From Effrenium voratum (Eukaryota; Sar; Dinophyceae; Suessiales; Symbiodiniaceae), in NCBI GenBank assembly GCA_963377175.1, contig CAUJNA010000495.1, positions 44,705 to 108,704 on the forward strand: a stretch of 64,000 nucleotides of DNA, written 5' to 3'. The notes under the pieces were generated by a model, which did no database searches, was not told the origin of the DNA, and worked only from the letters and a program-made list of their open reading frames with translations. The position numbers and the translations under genes were made by a program. Below are positions 34,101 to 47,775 of this stretch, in pieces (the stretch's first letter is position 1; every line of letters starts with the position of its first letter).

Positions 34101-35686
34101 CCGAGTCACCTCACTTCATGACCTGGTATTGCAGGTGCCTCCTCGCAAAGGGCACTGTCGGTCCCCTGCTTCTCTGGATACCTCTTGAAGATCTGGAGCA
34201 GGCTTGTTATTGAAACATCCTGTCTGATGTCTTTTCGCAAGCAGTAAATACTGGTAAGCATGCGGTAGATGTGCAGGAGATGGATCCTTCCATTGACCAG
34301 CGCCTCTTCTTTGTATTCACCACACTCATCACGCTGCTGTGTGTGCAGGCTAGTCTTGTGACCCACGGTGTAGGCTAAGTCAAGGGAAGCCCATGTTTTT
34401 GTTCGATTTAGATACGATTGGCATTTATGATTTTGATACGCCGGTTTTAAGATTGATTTACACTTTTTTGCTTCTCACGTTTCAACAAACAACTTGCACT
34501 TTTCATTGCTTCCCTGAGAACAAAGGGTCACTTAATGGCTGCTTTGTCATGACCCAGCATGTCACGCTCAGTGGACAGGGGTTCAAAATTGTTGAAGCCC
34601 TGCTGCAAGCAGCGCAACATGAAGGGTGTTGCATGTATACATATATAGATGGTGCTTTGCATGTCATGGCATACAGCTTTGTACAATATGCACTAGTCCA
34701 ATACTGATTCACAGCCATAGCACTGAGACAAGGGAGGGCAGTTGCCCTAAATGGCCCAGTCACTATCAGTCACTCACAGCCAGCAATAGCTTTGAATGAG
34801 TATGTGAAGTAACCTATCTTGGATCCTTAAGATTGCTTTCGCTGTACTTTCGGCCCCTGAATTCACTCAGGGAGCGGTTGACCTCTAGGGTGGGTGCAGA
34901 GAAGTGCAGTGTCAAACGAGTTGTAGGCCTGACCAATTCAACAACACAGCAGCTGGGCGGGATCAGCTTGGCTCGCATGCGAGCGATCATGCCAATGGTT
35001 ACGACAACTACCACGGAAAACACGGGTAGTCTTCAGAGCGTACCGAGTCCTTCGCACCCGGAACACCCAATCTCAGCTTACTGCCTGGCTATTCCAATTC
35101 GCAGACAGAAGGGCAGAGTGATGCACAGACAGTCCTTTGCTTTCACTAGCTGACCGAACTGCGAAATAAGCGAATTTAACAAGTATGCAAGCTCGGCTGA
35201 ATGATTGGCCGAGTCCAGTTGAGCCACTTAAGCAACCAATTTCTAATCCTAAATTGGTTGATTGGCTCACATCCATCATTAGACAACTTCTACATTTGGA
35301 CAATTGCCTAGTGACACAAGTTGGAGGGCTTGCATCCGCGGGCGTTGCCATTTTTCCAAGACAACCTGTCAGCCTTGCACACAATCTGTCCAATGTTCCT
35401 GCATTGCTTTGATTTGGCCTTGAATTCGACTTGTGCCTTCATTCACTGCGTTGCATTTGCGCCTTTGCGGGCGACATTCCAAAATTGATTGCAGAATGCT
35501 GCTCCACAGCCGGGCCTTAACCCTCCAGTGGGTGCTCTACTGTGCAGGGCTCAGTCGGCTGGAGTTAGCTGCTGGCAAAGCATCAAAGCTATGGCAGTGT
35601 GATTTCAAGACGATCTTTACTGCAATTCATGTGTCGCAAGGCTGAGCATCATTGGCGCATCGGAGATTTGCCGCCTTCGCCTCAAG

Positions 35687-35687
<1 letters not shown>
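31111..35687. other. long stretch without supportable genes
   Basis: Many frames of 60-220 codons on both strands, none with a domain. Pieces at 32,555-32,720 on the plus strand (AYAHQAIRERAAKQESP and on) have a mildly coding look. A tandem GGCACAGCAT unit occurs at about 33,170-33,200. Confidence 0.4.

Positions 35688-35739
<52 letters not shown>
35688..35739. repeat. (TC)n microsatellite
   Basis: Pure TC run of about 50 bases. Confidence 0.97.
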
Positions 35740-35742
<3 letters not shown>

Positions 35743-36929
35743 TTGGATGGTTTGACTGTTTGATGCGTTGTGCCCTGCACTCAAGGCAGCGAAAGTGCAA
35801 AGAAGTTTGGAGTCCGCTTGGGCTTGCCTTTGTCTTGTGCTCAGAGCCCATTTGTTTGCTGGTGAGTGTCAAAGCGAGGGCTTCGCAAAATGGATCCGCC
35901 AAGGCTTTTCCCATCGCCGGCTATTGGCACCTTTGGCCTGGGGCTTACAATGCGGATGCCAGGGCAATGGGCCCCTTGCAGGAGTGGCGGCGCGCACTAT
36001 GTCTTTAGTGCCAAATGCGACCGCCAGTTTTGGCGTGGCAGCATCGGCGTCAGATGCTTGGGAACAGAGTTTTCGCAAAGAGCTACGTCCTCGCTGGGCA
36101 CTGCAGGCTGATGACAGGACTTTTGGCCTCCTTCACTTTGATAGGGCTTACACGGCGTGTGTTCGCTGCCCCTGAAGATTGGACGTGCGATTGATTGTCG
36201 GAGAGAACATGCACGGACGCCAGGCTGGGACTTTTAATGCCCCAGAACAACGAAAGCCGGCAACCTACTGTTTGGCATCAGTGAACGGGGTGGTTCTCTA
36301 TGCCACTTGGGCCATGCTGAATGCTTTTGTTGTGCAAAGGTAGGTTGACTCAAACTACCAGTTGACCCTTGCTGCGCACCAGTGCAATGGGCACGTAACG
36401 CGCCCGCTTGCACTGCAGCACTCGGTTTTGCCTTAGGCTGTACCTGGGTCAACACAGATGTCTTCCCGTATGCTGGAGCCACAGCAAATTGTGGCAGTTT
36501 TCGTGCTCTGGTGTCTCTACATGCACCCCTGAATCATCCTGCGTAACACCGGTCTGATTTCCCAATGTCAATGCTTACATTCGATTAAATACTCATCAGA
36601 GGACTTGGACCATGCAAGTGTGCTGCCCTGCGTTTGCAGTATCACTCACAACACTCGCGGCCCAAAACGGTGGTACAGTTTCTGAGGCATTGCGACAGCT
36701 GCTGCTGGCGCAGGCTCAGGCTCGGAATGGAGTGCGGTCGATCGGTGTGTTCAGAAAACCGCGTGATTTGACCAGGGTCTGGAATATTTCTTGAGCGTTT
36801 GATGCGGAAGAACCGGATTTCCAATTTTGGTAGATTTTGGTTGGTTGAATTTGTAGTTTTGATGAGTTCGTTTATATTCATTGTTTAATTGATAACAGAC
36901 TACAGTATAACATATGGACTTCCGGCATC
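35740..36929. other. no supportable gene
   Basis: Overlapping plus-strand frames at 35,768-36,175 are shadows of each other or chance. Nothing recognised. Confidence 0.4.
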
Positions 36930-37147
36930 GGCAACCCTTGCGTAGCCCGTGCCGAGTCCCAGATGCGTTTCCTCGGCCCGGGAAAACGCATCTGGAGCCC
37001 GTGGTGCTTCCCGTATTCTTCCCGTCCCAAGTTCAGAGGCGTTTTCCCGGCCCCGGGAAACGCATCTGGAGCCCTGTGGTCCTTCCCGTCGTCTTCCCGT
37101 AGTCTTGCCGTAGTCTTCCCGTAGTCTTCCCGTAGCCCGTGCCAAGT
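36930..37147. repeat. GTCTTCCCGTA minisatellite, locus 1
   Basis: Contains runs of the 11-base unit GTCTTCCCGTA, closed by GCCCGTGCCAAGTCCAG, plus CCCGGGAAA-type palindromic blocks with CGCATCTGGAGCCC. The same set of parts recurs at three other places between 37.7 and 41.1 kb. On the minus strand it reads as YGKTTGRLRED-type shadows. Confidence 0.9.
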
Positions 37148-37755
37148 CCAGTCCAGCAAGCCACCAAGCAATCAGAAAGCAAGTGGTCCTCGGGTAGTGG
37201 TTTGGAAAGGACTCGGCAGGCAAGTTCGTGTTGAAGGGCAACAATGATGGCAAACTCATCCACAGCACAGGCGTGGAGGCACCCACCATCCACGAATACG
37301 GCAGGGCAAGCGGCCCCAATTGTCTTTTCAAGGATGGGAGCACGTGCAAGCGCATCAACTCTTCGAAGGCTTCCGCAGAGCCAAACCAGCAAGTGATGCA
37401 TCTTTCAAGCACGATGCGATCACATAGGATTGCGGCACCAGTTCAGCCCCATCCAAACTGTTCTTTCGAATCAAACAAAATCCCATTTCCTTTTATTTAT
37501 GTGGCCCTTGGAGCAGCAGCTGCATACGGCCTGCTTCAAGTTGAACTGGCCCAGTCGCTGCTCCATCTCCTCAACTGACCGGTGGTAGGCCCGAAACATG
37601 CTCGTAGCGAGACTGCATGTGGTCAAGAGGACCAGGAGTACCGCTGCAAGCCTGTGGAAAGAAGACCGATTCTCACTTCGGCGGCTCAGCGGGTCCGCTT
37701 TCAGGTCAACTTCAATCATCATCTCCTAGGCCAGAAAAAAACAAACAAGGTGGAT
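37148..37755. other. no supportable gene
   Basis: A 116-codon plus-strand frame (37228-37578) lacks recognisable features. Confidence 0.35.
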
Positions 37756-37830
37756 AGCAGCCCGGGAAAACGTCTTCCCGTAGCGCGTGCCAAGTCCAGT
37801 AGCGTTTTCCCAGCCAGGGAAAACGCAGCT
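37756..37830. repeat. GTCTTCCCGTA minisatellite, locus 2
   Basis: Short copy with one CGTCTTCCCGTAGC unit, GCCAAGTCCAGTAGCG and two GGGAAAACG palindromic blocks. Confidence 0.85.
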
Positions 37831-39640
37831 GCAGCTTTGCCTGAGTCGGGAGGAAGGATAGTGAAGATGCTGTACGGGCACGGAGGAGAGACTGCCGTGC
37901 CGTGCCATAGGCAAAGCGTGAAGTGTTGAGGCAAACTGAAACAAACGGCGAGGACAGCGCGCTGTGAATATGGCCTTGGACCATGTCAGCGAACTGACAG
38001 AAGTTTCAGGAGGTTGGCAACTCAGAGAGCTTGGCGGCTTGCATTGGTACGGAAAGGGTATGAGTCAGGCAAATGTGCGTGGCCGGAAACGCATGGTGCA
38101 CGAGTTGGAAGAGATGCCAAGCAGGCTGGCAAAGAAATGTCAGCGTGTCAAACGTGTGCAGCGCGGCCATGCAGCAGTTGGGAGATGGCAGGCACTCAAT
38201 ATGCGAGGTCGCCAACTGCGCTGGAGCTAGCAATTGCCTCCGTGTCTCGGCATGTGGTGAGCGAGTCAGCCGGGAAACGAGCACGCTCACTTGAGAGGAA
38301 GTTTGCCTCCTTGCTGTGTCAGCTTTTTGAAGCTTTGGGGTATCCAGTATCCATGTGCTTTTCGAATCAAGATGACAGGCCAGAACCAAAGCTCAGGAGG
38401 AGAGAAGAAAAGCCTCCACCAAAAGCCAGAGAGAGGTGAGAGGAAAGACCGCCAGAGAAGCCAGAAATTCCGAGCTTGAGCTGCACTGGCATGTCACAGG
38501 CACTCCAGACATGGCATGCTCGCTTGCGATTGCAATACGTGTCTTCTTCAGAAAAGCGCTCAACAATTTTGACGGGGATGGTTGCAACGCAGTAGAATGA
38601 TGGTATTGGCCAGTCATAGACGCTCATTATTTCTCAGGGTCATTCCAAGGCATTGTTTTTGTTGGTGACCAACAAATCCCTAAGACATGTGCTGGCGCGT
38701 ATTGTGAGGTTCTGTGAATAACAAAGAACAAACACACCCGAGCGCCAGCACGAGTTTTCGTGATCGGCAAAAACGACACGTGTTGTGAGGATTGTGAGGT
38801 TCCCTGCCTGAGAAAGCATGTGCTGGGTATGTATTGCCAGGTTCCGACTAACAACAACTATATCGACACCCATTGAGTTGACTCTAGACCAAAACTGCAA
38901 ACGGCGTTTCAAACTCTGCTGCGACGTGCTGGCGAAGTCAAGCCGAAGCTGGCCAAGCGGATAGACTGCGTGGCAAGTTGGGCCTTGGTTCGGCCTTTTG
39001 CGCCAGTCAAACGCCGGCAGTGCTGAAGTGGACAGGCGGGCGTTCGCGCAGTCGAAAGCGTTCATCCTGCCACTTGCTCTCTCACATGGTCATCGGCAGC
39101 TGTGGTTTCTATTATATTGTTGTGCAGCGCGATAGGGGGTTGGTCTGACGAGTCCTGATTGATGTGGCGGGGGCGTTGACGACAGATCTGCAGTGCCTTT
39201 TCTTTCTGAGCACGCCGTACTGGCACAGGGGCTGGCAAAGAGCCCCAGCCTTTCAATCAGCTACATGTTCCTCAGAGTCCTGCAGCCTGAGCGCGTGTCA
39301 CTTATTCCCCAGATTGCTTTAGCTATAAGGGTTCTTACGTTTAAAGAGGTGCGGTTTTGTTCAGCTGGCGGTGCTTGTTTGGCGCGCGCTGGTCAAGGTG
39401 CTGGTCGGGGTCCTCTGACAGGGTGCTGGTCGGTCAGGGTTGGTAAGGGGTGCCTACTGATTGCAAAGAAGCATAGACTGTTTTGTGAGTTGCTGTTGCG
39501 GGTGCTGGTCAACGAGCTGCCGAGCGCTGGTCAGGTGCTGTGCAACCCCCAGGTTTATTTGGCCCCCGCCCAAACACAGTTCTGGACTCAGCGAAGCCCA
39601 ATGAAACAAGCCCGAAACTCACCGTCTGCCACCTTAACCC
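37831..39640. other. no supportable gene
   Basis: Short frames on both strands. GGTGCTGGTC words recur at 39,390-39,540. Nothing recognised. Confidence 0.35.
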
Positions 39641-39962
39641 AGTCCTTCCCGTAGTCTTCCCGTAGTCTTCCCGTAGTTTTCCCGTAGTCTTCCCGTCCCG
39701 TAGTCTTCCCGTAGCCCGTGCCAAGTCCAGTAGCGTTTTAGCGTTCAGATGCGTTTGCATCTGGAGCCCTGTGGTCCTTCCCGTCGTCTTCCCGTATCTT
39801 GCCGTAGTCTTCCCGTAGTCTTCCGATTCCCGTAGCCCGTGCCAAGTCCAGTAGCGCGCGCGTAGTCTTCCCGTAGCCCGTGCCAAGTCCAAATGCGTTT
39901 CAGCCCCCGTAGTAGTTGTTGTAGTTTTCCCGTAGTCTTCCCCAGTCTTCCCGTACTGCGCA
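39641..39962. repeat. GTCTTCCCGTA minisatellite, locus 3
   Basis: The largest array: more than ten GTCTTCCCGTA units, several truncated, with three GCCCGTGCCAAGTCCA closers. It runs directly into the minus-strand exon candidate at 40.0-40.5 kb, so it may lie in an intron of that gene. Confidence 0.93.
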
Positions 39963-40014
39963 CCCTGTTCGGCCTTGGAAGAGCCCTTCCGGAAGGGCTC
40001 TCTCTGCGCTGGCC

Positions 40015-40527
40015 GTTCTCCTCACAAATCCTTTTGCCAGTCAAAGCTTGCACCTCATCCACAAGTTTGCTGCAAGCCTCGGACATGTCCAGGCCTTTGG
40101 CCTTCTGCAATGCGATCAAGACCAGAGTGTCTTCAAACTTGTCCAGCGCCCCGAGCGCTTGCAAACCGGCCTCACGAACCAGCGGCCGCATCTTTTGCAT
40201 CAGGTCCTGGGCCTTCAGGATGGCTGGCTGCAGATCTTGAGCCACAAGCATTCGCTTCACATCCGCTGCAGCGATGATCTTCTTCTCCGAGGCATACGCC
40301 TGAGAGAACACAGCGTAGCGGAAGTGCATGTGCTGCTGCGACTGGTCCTTGCAGTTGCCACTCAAGGCAGCGTAGAAGTCAGCGCCCAGCTGCCCAGTAC
40401 GCAAGCTTCGCTTGACCCTTGCTTCGGCCAATGCAAAGAGCATTCTGGTTCAGATCATGGACAAGATCCGCTTGAGCATCTGAAATTCGTGCTCCCCCTT
40501 CGCAGGCTGACCTTCCATCTCATCCCA
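40015..40527 (-). CDS. candidate exon of a helical protein
   Basis: After a TTGCAG acceptor-like site, the minus-strand frame reads WDEMEGQPAKGEHEFQML, then after an in-frame TGA at 40450-40452 continues as LFALAEARVKRSLRTGQL, KDQSQQHMHFRYAVFSQAY, EKKIIAAADVKRMLVAQDL and DTLVLIALQKAKGLDMSEA to KRICEE near 40,015. Below that it passes into minisatellite sequence. The long helical, charged stretch without repeats is the best coding signal between 30 and 56 kb. The TGA could be a real stop (pseudogene), part of a small intron, or an error. Family unknown. Confidence 0.48.
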
Positions 40528-40797
40528 CTGCAAGCCGCCTCTGCAAAGCCTGCATCAATGGCCTCCACTCTGGCCAGGCTCAGATGGCGCCATCGACGCA
40601 GAGCGGGCCACTCTGCGGGGGCTTATGACTCTGCGGGCGAGCTGCGAGATCAGTGGCTCCTACATGGTCCGCAAGAAGGACAAAGCCCGCGGGCCAGATC
40701 CGCTCTATGGAGCTTGGTTGTTGTGCTGACCATTGGGACAGAGTCCATCAGCGGTGTGTGTATAAGGTGGCAGTGGCCAGGTTTCTGAGGGGGGACT
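40528..40797. other. spacer upstream of exon candidate
   Basis: Under 300 bases. It could hold an intron of the minus-strand gene; nothing certain. Confidence 0.3.
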
Positions 40798-41045
40798 GGC
40801 AGTCTTCCCGTAGTCTTCCCGTAGCCCTTTCCAAGTCCAAATGCGCTTTAGCCCCGTAGTTTATAATTTTCCCAGTAGTCTTCCCGTTGCCCGTGCCAAG
40901 CCCCGGGAAAATGCATTTGGAGCCCCGTGGTCCTTTTCGTAGTCTTCCCGTAGTCTTCCCGTATTCCCGTAGCCCGTGCCAAGTCTCGGGAAAGCGCATA
41001 TGGAGCTCCGTGGCCCTTCCCATATCTTCCCGTATATTTCCTGTT
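40798..41045. repeat. GTCTTCCCGTA minisatellite, locus 4
   Basis: Units and closers as at the other three loci, more diverged (CATATCTTCCCGTATAT at the right end). Confidence 0.88.
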
Positions 41046-44000
41046 TCTCGTTTACGAGTGTTTTGGTAGCATTGCCCGCGTTGCTCAGACTTCGGATTTG
41101 TTGGGAGGGAGCTTTCAAATGAGTACATTGCGTGAGGGGTATCAAGAGTTTGACACATCATTTGTGATGCAACTGTTTATGCTGATGCTCGGAACATCGT
41201 GTTGATTCACCTGGTTTGGATTTGCCGGCAAATCAAGCATTGGCATGCTGGCATTGTTTCAAACACTCGCGTCAGGTCCGCTCGGAAGTTTGTACGCAGC
41301 CACCGCTTCAAGCTTAGGTAGCTTTTTGGGATTTGGGCGCTCATTGCTTGCGATGAGGCCTGGTGTGGATGTACACTACGTGCCCACAACACCGGCCAGC
41401 AGCTGAATTTCACATTGCCATTTCCAAAGCATTTTATTCGCCGCAAAGATCACGCTAAAGTGCAAAGTTATGGCTTTTGATCCATGACTGGTCTGAGATA
41501 TGGTGTTCAATGCCATTGACATGAGGCTTTGGCTGCCGGAGCTTTCGGACTGCTTACCGCGGCCTTGCCACTTTGCCTGAACAGGGCCCTGCTTTCCGAA
41601 TGATTCGGGAAACGCTGGTTGGCCGAGGAACTGCCTTCCAATTGGGCAGCTGGTGTGCGACCGAGTGCTTGATGCATTTTCACCAATGCAATTTGCGCAT
41701 GACGGACAGCGCTTCTGCGGAACACGGGAGTTGCCCCGGCTTTATGAGTTTGTGTGTGGCATTTGCAGACTGTTCACCCCTTTTTCCTAACGGATGCTCT
41801 GAATGCACCCCCGCATGCAGGGTTTGGCAGCCCCGGAATTTGAGCCCAAAATCCAGGGCGTGAGGGCCTTCGGCTTTAGGAAGACATCTTATGCTCTCAC
41901 TGCATAATCTGGCATTGAAAGGAACATTACTTGTATGGATTTTCCTTGGCTTGGCTGATATTCAATCTTTTCTCCCTATTCCTGCTCATGCAGTTGCTGG
42001 CCGAAAGGATTGATGCAAGGCCAGAATTCCCAGCATCCTCGCCAGAAAAGAATCAAGATCACCAGCGTTGCAGTTTCTACCGCCAGCATCGCCATCGGAA
42101 TCATGGGCATCACCACCGTTCATCGAGACTGAAACGGGTGCTAAATTTGGCGCAACAAACACAGGTCAGGCCTTCCGGACTGACATCGATGCAGGAGATG
42201 CAAGAACTTGAGGCAACTCCACTCCCCTGGAGGCCAAACCTGTGTTGTTACAGCAAAAGCAAAGTCACGCTGAACACAAATAGAAGTTGTTGCAACCCGA
42301 GGTTTTGAGCTTAGTATACAGACCCGAAAGCAGTCGACTTTTACAAGGATTCCGAGGAAGACATGCATTGGCAGAACTTGCCATCATCCACAGCTTATTC
42401 GACTCAAGCTTCGAGTTGCTGTGCTTTTGGTTGAATGCTGAGGATGGTGCATCATTGCTGCCAGCTGTTCGGTGGAGTTGGCTCCGCGAGACGTTCCTGC
42501 CATTTCTTGCTTACTTGCTTCTTGGCCAGGGCCGCAGCTTTGCCCATCGAAGTGGCATGCTGCCTTGCGTTTAACTCACAGCTGAACTCAGGTGTGACCA
42601 TTTTTGATGCTCCTGGCCTGTTTCCATTGGCCTGGGCCCATGATGGTGAAATTGTTTCTTGGACACGGCCCAGACACCCCGCTTCGCAGGTTGTTGGTTT
42701 TAGCATTTTCACCTTTGGCGTTCGCCCGCAGCTGGCGCTGGCGACTTAGTCGGAAGTCTCGTAGCTGACTTAGTCGGAAGTCTCGGAGCTTGGTGACTGA
42801 TGCAGGGTCTTGTGTGCCCAGAGTGCAGGCCGAAACCGGTACGTCGAGACAATGTATCGCAGCATCTCACCCAGACCTGCGCAAGCCGATAGCCGGGACG
42901 GGTGCACATCCAGGTGTTTTGGATTTCTTGTTGAGTTTAGTTGACCTCCTTTCGATTTGTGCTGGGCCAAGAACATGTTTCGATTTGTGAATAGAGGATT
43001 TGTTTCGGGAGCTGGGAAGCTATTTGTAAAATATTTGGCCTAGTGTGACATCTCTAGATGTTTCTCACATTGGCTCCGAGGCCTGAAGAGCTTGCCAATT
43101 TCATGACTGGGGTGCCTTGGACTGGCTAATTCGGCATGCGGTTACACAGGCACGCCCTGTGCGCTTCGAGGCTGTGATTCTGGTGGCTGCATTCTTGATG
43201 CTCATGCCGGGAGCCTGTTTCTTCTGCTACAGACTTCAGGGAATGTGCAGTAAGGGTGAAATCAATTGTGCAGACTGCAATCCTTCCGAGTCGCTGCGCA
43301 TTCAACAGGCCAGGGAGTTGGCTGCAAGCCATCGCCATGGTGGTGACGAGCTTGCCGCGTGCCACGTTTTGACAGCACGCATGCGCCACATTGGACTTTA
43401 GACAGCTTTGTGCACACAAGGAGTTTTGTTCGTGGCAAGCACCGCCAGGTGGACACTTCCTTCTCTTCTGACTGAGCTGCGCTAGCTCAGTGCACAGAAG
43501 CGAGGCTTTGCAAGAGATTCTCAAGTCAGACATTCGCATAGACAACATGGAGAACACCTTTATACCATTGAATGCGCTTCAGCTTGAGAGCGGCTTTTAG
43601 ATTTTGTAACTACGATGTTTCACTGTGCGCAAGGAATCTTCACCTAGCTATATTTTTTCAAGCGGCGAACCTCAGAAAGGCATGCGCTGAGCAAATGAGG
43701 CGAGATCCGCCAGGCAGCCGAGGGATACAATGCTGTTCAAGGTCAATGTTAATTGCGTTTGTTGCCATGCCCAGTCAGGCTGGCAATATGTGATATATAT
43801 ATATATATATAGATTTCTTTGGCACGCCTTTGGCTCTGCCTGTAGTTGAAGCTTTTTTCAGCCGCATCGTCGCGAGCAAAGAAGACTTGAATTGACGTAG
43901 CTGCAAGGTCATGCAATCTATCAGAGTGCCGAACGCTAGTCCTGAGTGCCGTGTGACACGTGCTCGAGCTTGTGAAACAGAGAGACCTTTTTCCCGGAAG

Positions 44001-45640
44001 TACTGCAAAGTGATTCTTCTTCTCACAGCCCTGTATTATGTCTGCTTCAAAGTGAGAGTACCCCCGCAACCAGATGCTTCCACTGCTTGCCTGAGTTGAA
44101 GAGGGTCGTTTTTTTTCCTCGCTTAGTATGGCAGTGTCGTAAGTTTTGGTCACACACAAGCAGGGGAACAGATCAGAACTCAGACCAAGAGCAAAGACCT
44201 CAACTTCAGCGCAACTCCTTTTTGTCAACATCCGGGATTGTGCTTGACTCGTTGATTTCAATGCGTTCCACCTCGGCCAGGAATCAGCAACGCAAGCAAG
44301 AATTTACACAAACATATCTTGTGCTTTCTGTGCTTTGGCAGCATCAAGCACAATGCCTGCTGGAGGCATGGCACTGTTTTTGTGCAATGTTTTCGGACCA
44401 GGGCTTGACTTGCGCGTGGGCTTATTTGTTTATTGCAAGCGGAACAAGGAGCTGGCGATGCCCAGCACCCAGAGAAGTATTGGCCAAGCAAAGAGAATCT
44501 TTGGATCGAGCCTCGCAGGTTGGCAAGAAGAGCGCTGCAGATATATTGGCAGCCTTTCGAAGCCGAATTGATCGGCGAATGGTGGGCAGCCCAGATTTCT
44601 GCGCTGTTTTACGCATAGTCTCATCTTTTGGGCCTGCGGCCTCTAGCCGGCTTCGCCGCTTTGTTACACCGTGTCATGTCATTTTATTTTGTGTGAAACG
44701 TATCCTACGCTAGGATATGTCTTGTTAGGTTATGCATGTTGCCCACTCCAGCCATAGCATCTACCATGTCATGTCACGTTATTTATGTGAAACGTATTCT
44801 GTGCTGTGATATGCTACGACGTGCTCGGTTAGATTATGCATTTTGCCCACTCCAGCCATCAACGTATCCCAGATGATGCTTGGAATGCCAGCTTTCTGAG
44901 CCCCAGCAGGGCCCTCACTGAGTCAAATCACATGGGGTCGCGCGCGCGCACGCCAGAAAGCCAGGAAACGCAAACGCAACAACACACTGTAAACAGCACC
45001 GTTTTGTGGCCGGGCGCGCGCGCGCGCCACAAGGCCCAAAAACCAAGTAAAAAAAAACCAAGGACCGCACCGCGCACGAGCCAGCCACAGCAGAAGCAAA
45101 ACAATCAGAACATCAGCCCAACGTGCAGCATAGCATCTTTTGACGGTATTTACAGCGTTTTTTGGGCAAGGAGCCAGCATCGCCGGCATTCCCGGCAGCG
45201 CTTGGCCCCAAAATGCGCGAAAATGAGGCTTGCTTATATCCCCTCGGACAATCAGTGGTTCATGGGTTGTGAGGCTTTTTGGGCGGAAGTCTTGATGACG
45301 CAGACTAAGCTCCGCTGAAGCGTCACCCAAGCCCAACCCCAGACCCTGATGATGTCAGCAACACGGCCTAAACCCTGCATATACGCAATGTCTTGCGAGG
45401 TTTCCACACGCACTTCCATCACCATTTCCAGCAGCGATGTCGTTGCCTTCTCGGTGTCTAGTGTCACAGGCAAGCAAAACCGACGGATTTAGGTGTCGCA
45501 TCCGACCAAGTGATGAGGGTCGGCGGCGCAGGGGTGCAGCCCCATAGCTAAAGCTAGCAGGCAGATTGCCTAGCGGCGACATGCTACCCCAAAGAGTAGC
45601 CGGGTTTGCGTTGCTGGCGCACAACCGGCTGCGGCAGCAA
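41046..45640. other. long stretch without supportable genes
   Basis: Frames of up to 208 codons (44087-44713, plus) occur. Two overlapping frames at 44,440-44,650 both look mildly coding, so neither can be chosen. A short duplication ACTTAGTCGGAAGTCTCG is repeated at about 42,747 and 42,768, and a (TA)n run lies at 43,793-43,810. Confidence 0.4.
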
Positions 45641-46115
<475 letters not shown>

Positions 46116-46330
46116 GCTTCCACGAGCTCTCTTGCAAGACGTCTTTGCAGGGCTTGTGCTTCGAGGTTTGTTATCTGCGTCGCAAGCCGAGCCACCTAAA
46201 GTCCACAGAGGGCTCACTCTCGAGGTTCAGAATTTGGACCGCCGCGCATGCAGAGCCATCCGACCCGCCCAATGTTCAAGGACGCCCCGCGCCGCAGGCA
46301 GCGCAACTTGACCCGCCCAAAATCCGCAGA

Positions 46331-46400
46331 CACCCACCCACCCACCCACCCGCCCACCCACCCACCCACCCACCCACCCACCCACCCACCCACCCACCCA
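46331..46400. repeat. (CCCA)n array at gap edge
   Basis: CCCA repeats run up to the first N. Confidence 0.97.
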
Positions 46401-46500
46401 NNNNNNNNNNNNNNNNNNNNNNNNNNNNNNNNNNNNNNNNNNNNNNNNNNNNNNNNNNNNNNNNNNNNNNNNNNNNNNNNNNNNNNNNNNNNNNNNNNNN
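46401..46500. other. assembly gap, 100 N
   Basis: Exactly 100 unknown bases, the usual placeholder for a gap of unknown size. It is flanked on both sides by simple repeats, so the true length and the join itself are uncertain. Confidence 0.99.
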
Positions 46501-47015
46501 GCGGACACAGAGTCAGAGGCGCACAGAGGCGGCACAGGCACAGTGGACGATCAGTGGTCGGCACAGGGGAGCACAGGGGCGCACGGGGCGCACAGGGCTG
46601 ATCCTTGAGGCGCACCGAAGCGCAACGAGGCGCACCGAGGCGCACAGAGGCGCACAGAGGCGCACAAAGGCGCACAGGCGTGCGCAGGCGCGCGCACAGG
46701 CGCACAGAGGCGCACAGGCGCGCGCAGGCGCGCACAGGCGCGCGCAGGCGCGCGCAGGCGTGCGCGCGTGCCTCCGCCCGCGCACGCGCAAGCGCGCACG
46801 CGCACGCGCACCAGCACGCGCACGCGCACGCGCGCACGTGCCATGCACACGCACACGCACACGCACACGCACACGCGCACGCACACGCCCATGCACACGC
46901 GCACGCACATGCACACGCACACGCACAGGCGCACGACAAGCACACGCACACGCACACGCGCACGCACACGCACGCGCACACGCACGCGCACACGCACGCA
47001 CACGCGCCATACACG
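46501..47015. repeat. (GGCGCACA)n then (CACGCA)n arrays
   Basis: To about 46,770 the unit is GAGGCGCACA or GCGCGCAGGC; from there to about 47,010 it is CACACGCACACG. All open frames across it are shadows. Confidence 0.95.
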
Positions 47016-47775
47016 CAGGAGCCACGGGCGTGCAGGCACACGTTATATTGCAGTTTATGTTCATGATTGACAAGGATTCTGCACACGCAAGTGCGAACCA
47101 CTTGCAAAGAAGTCCCTGACATGTTTTTCTTGAGTCACACACACTTTCTGCGCTTACAAGGCTGGGGAGCCAGACCCAGCTATCAAGGAGGCCATGCCTT
47201 TCGTGCAATTTTGTCTGCGCTTGTCCAGAAATGCAACTTTGAATGAGGATACTGGAGATGGTCAAACCTTCTTTTTGACCACAAGCGCAGCAGTCAGGCG
47301 GAGGCAGTCAGCTTTGCGTGCAACTCACGTGAGGTTCGTTCGCTCAGCATGGGATTGAGTAAATGTCCCACAAAGCCCGAGAGACTCACCCAGCAGTACT
47401 TTCTTATTGTTAGCAGCAAACTTGGCAAACGAACAAGCGTGAAACCACAAAGCACATGCCTACAAAAGCGTTTGGGACATGCAATGTGAAGCAAACAATT
47501 GTGGCATGTGGCCAATCTGAGGTGTAATGCCTGCTTCAATTTTCCCACAAAGCGAAAATACCTTGAAAGCTGATGAAAGCTGTGCTGTCTCGTGTTTGCA
47601 GTAGTCCGCCGACAGCCAGCTTAGGCGTCATGTGAAGAAACAGACAAAGAGGAAGGCCAAGGCAGGCAAGCATTTGTTCTACGCAACGACTGTGACGCCT
47701 GAGTTCACCGCCGTTTGACAAGGTAAGAAACGTGCCAGCCAGCCTTGAGTACAAGCACTTGAAGGATTGAGCTGA
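47016..47775. other. no supportable gene
   Basis: Short frames only. Confidence 0.35.

Noticed and set aside
36878..41161. Minus-strand proteins with GRLREDYGKTTG repeats
   Set aside because: Translation of the GTCTTCCCGTA minisatellite. The frame keeps changing and no conserved domain is attached, except the separate exon at 40.0-40.5 kb.
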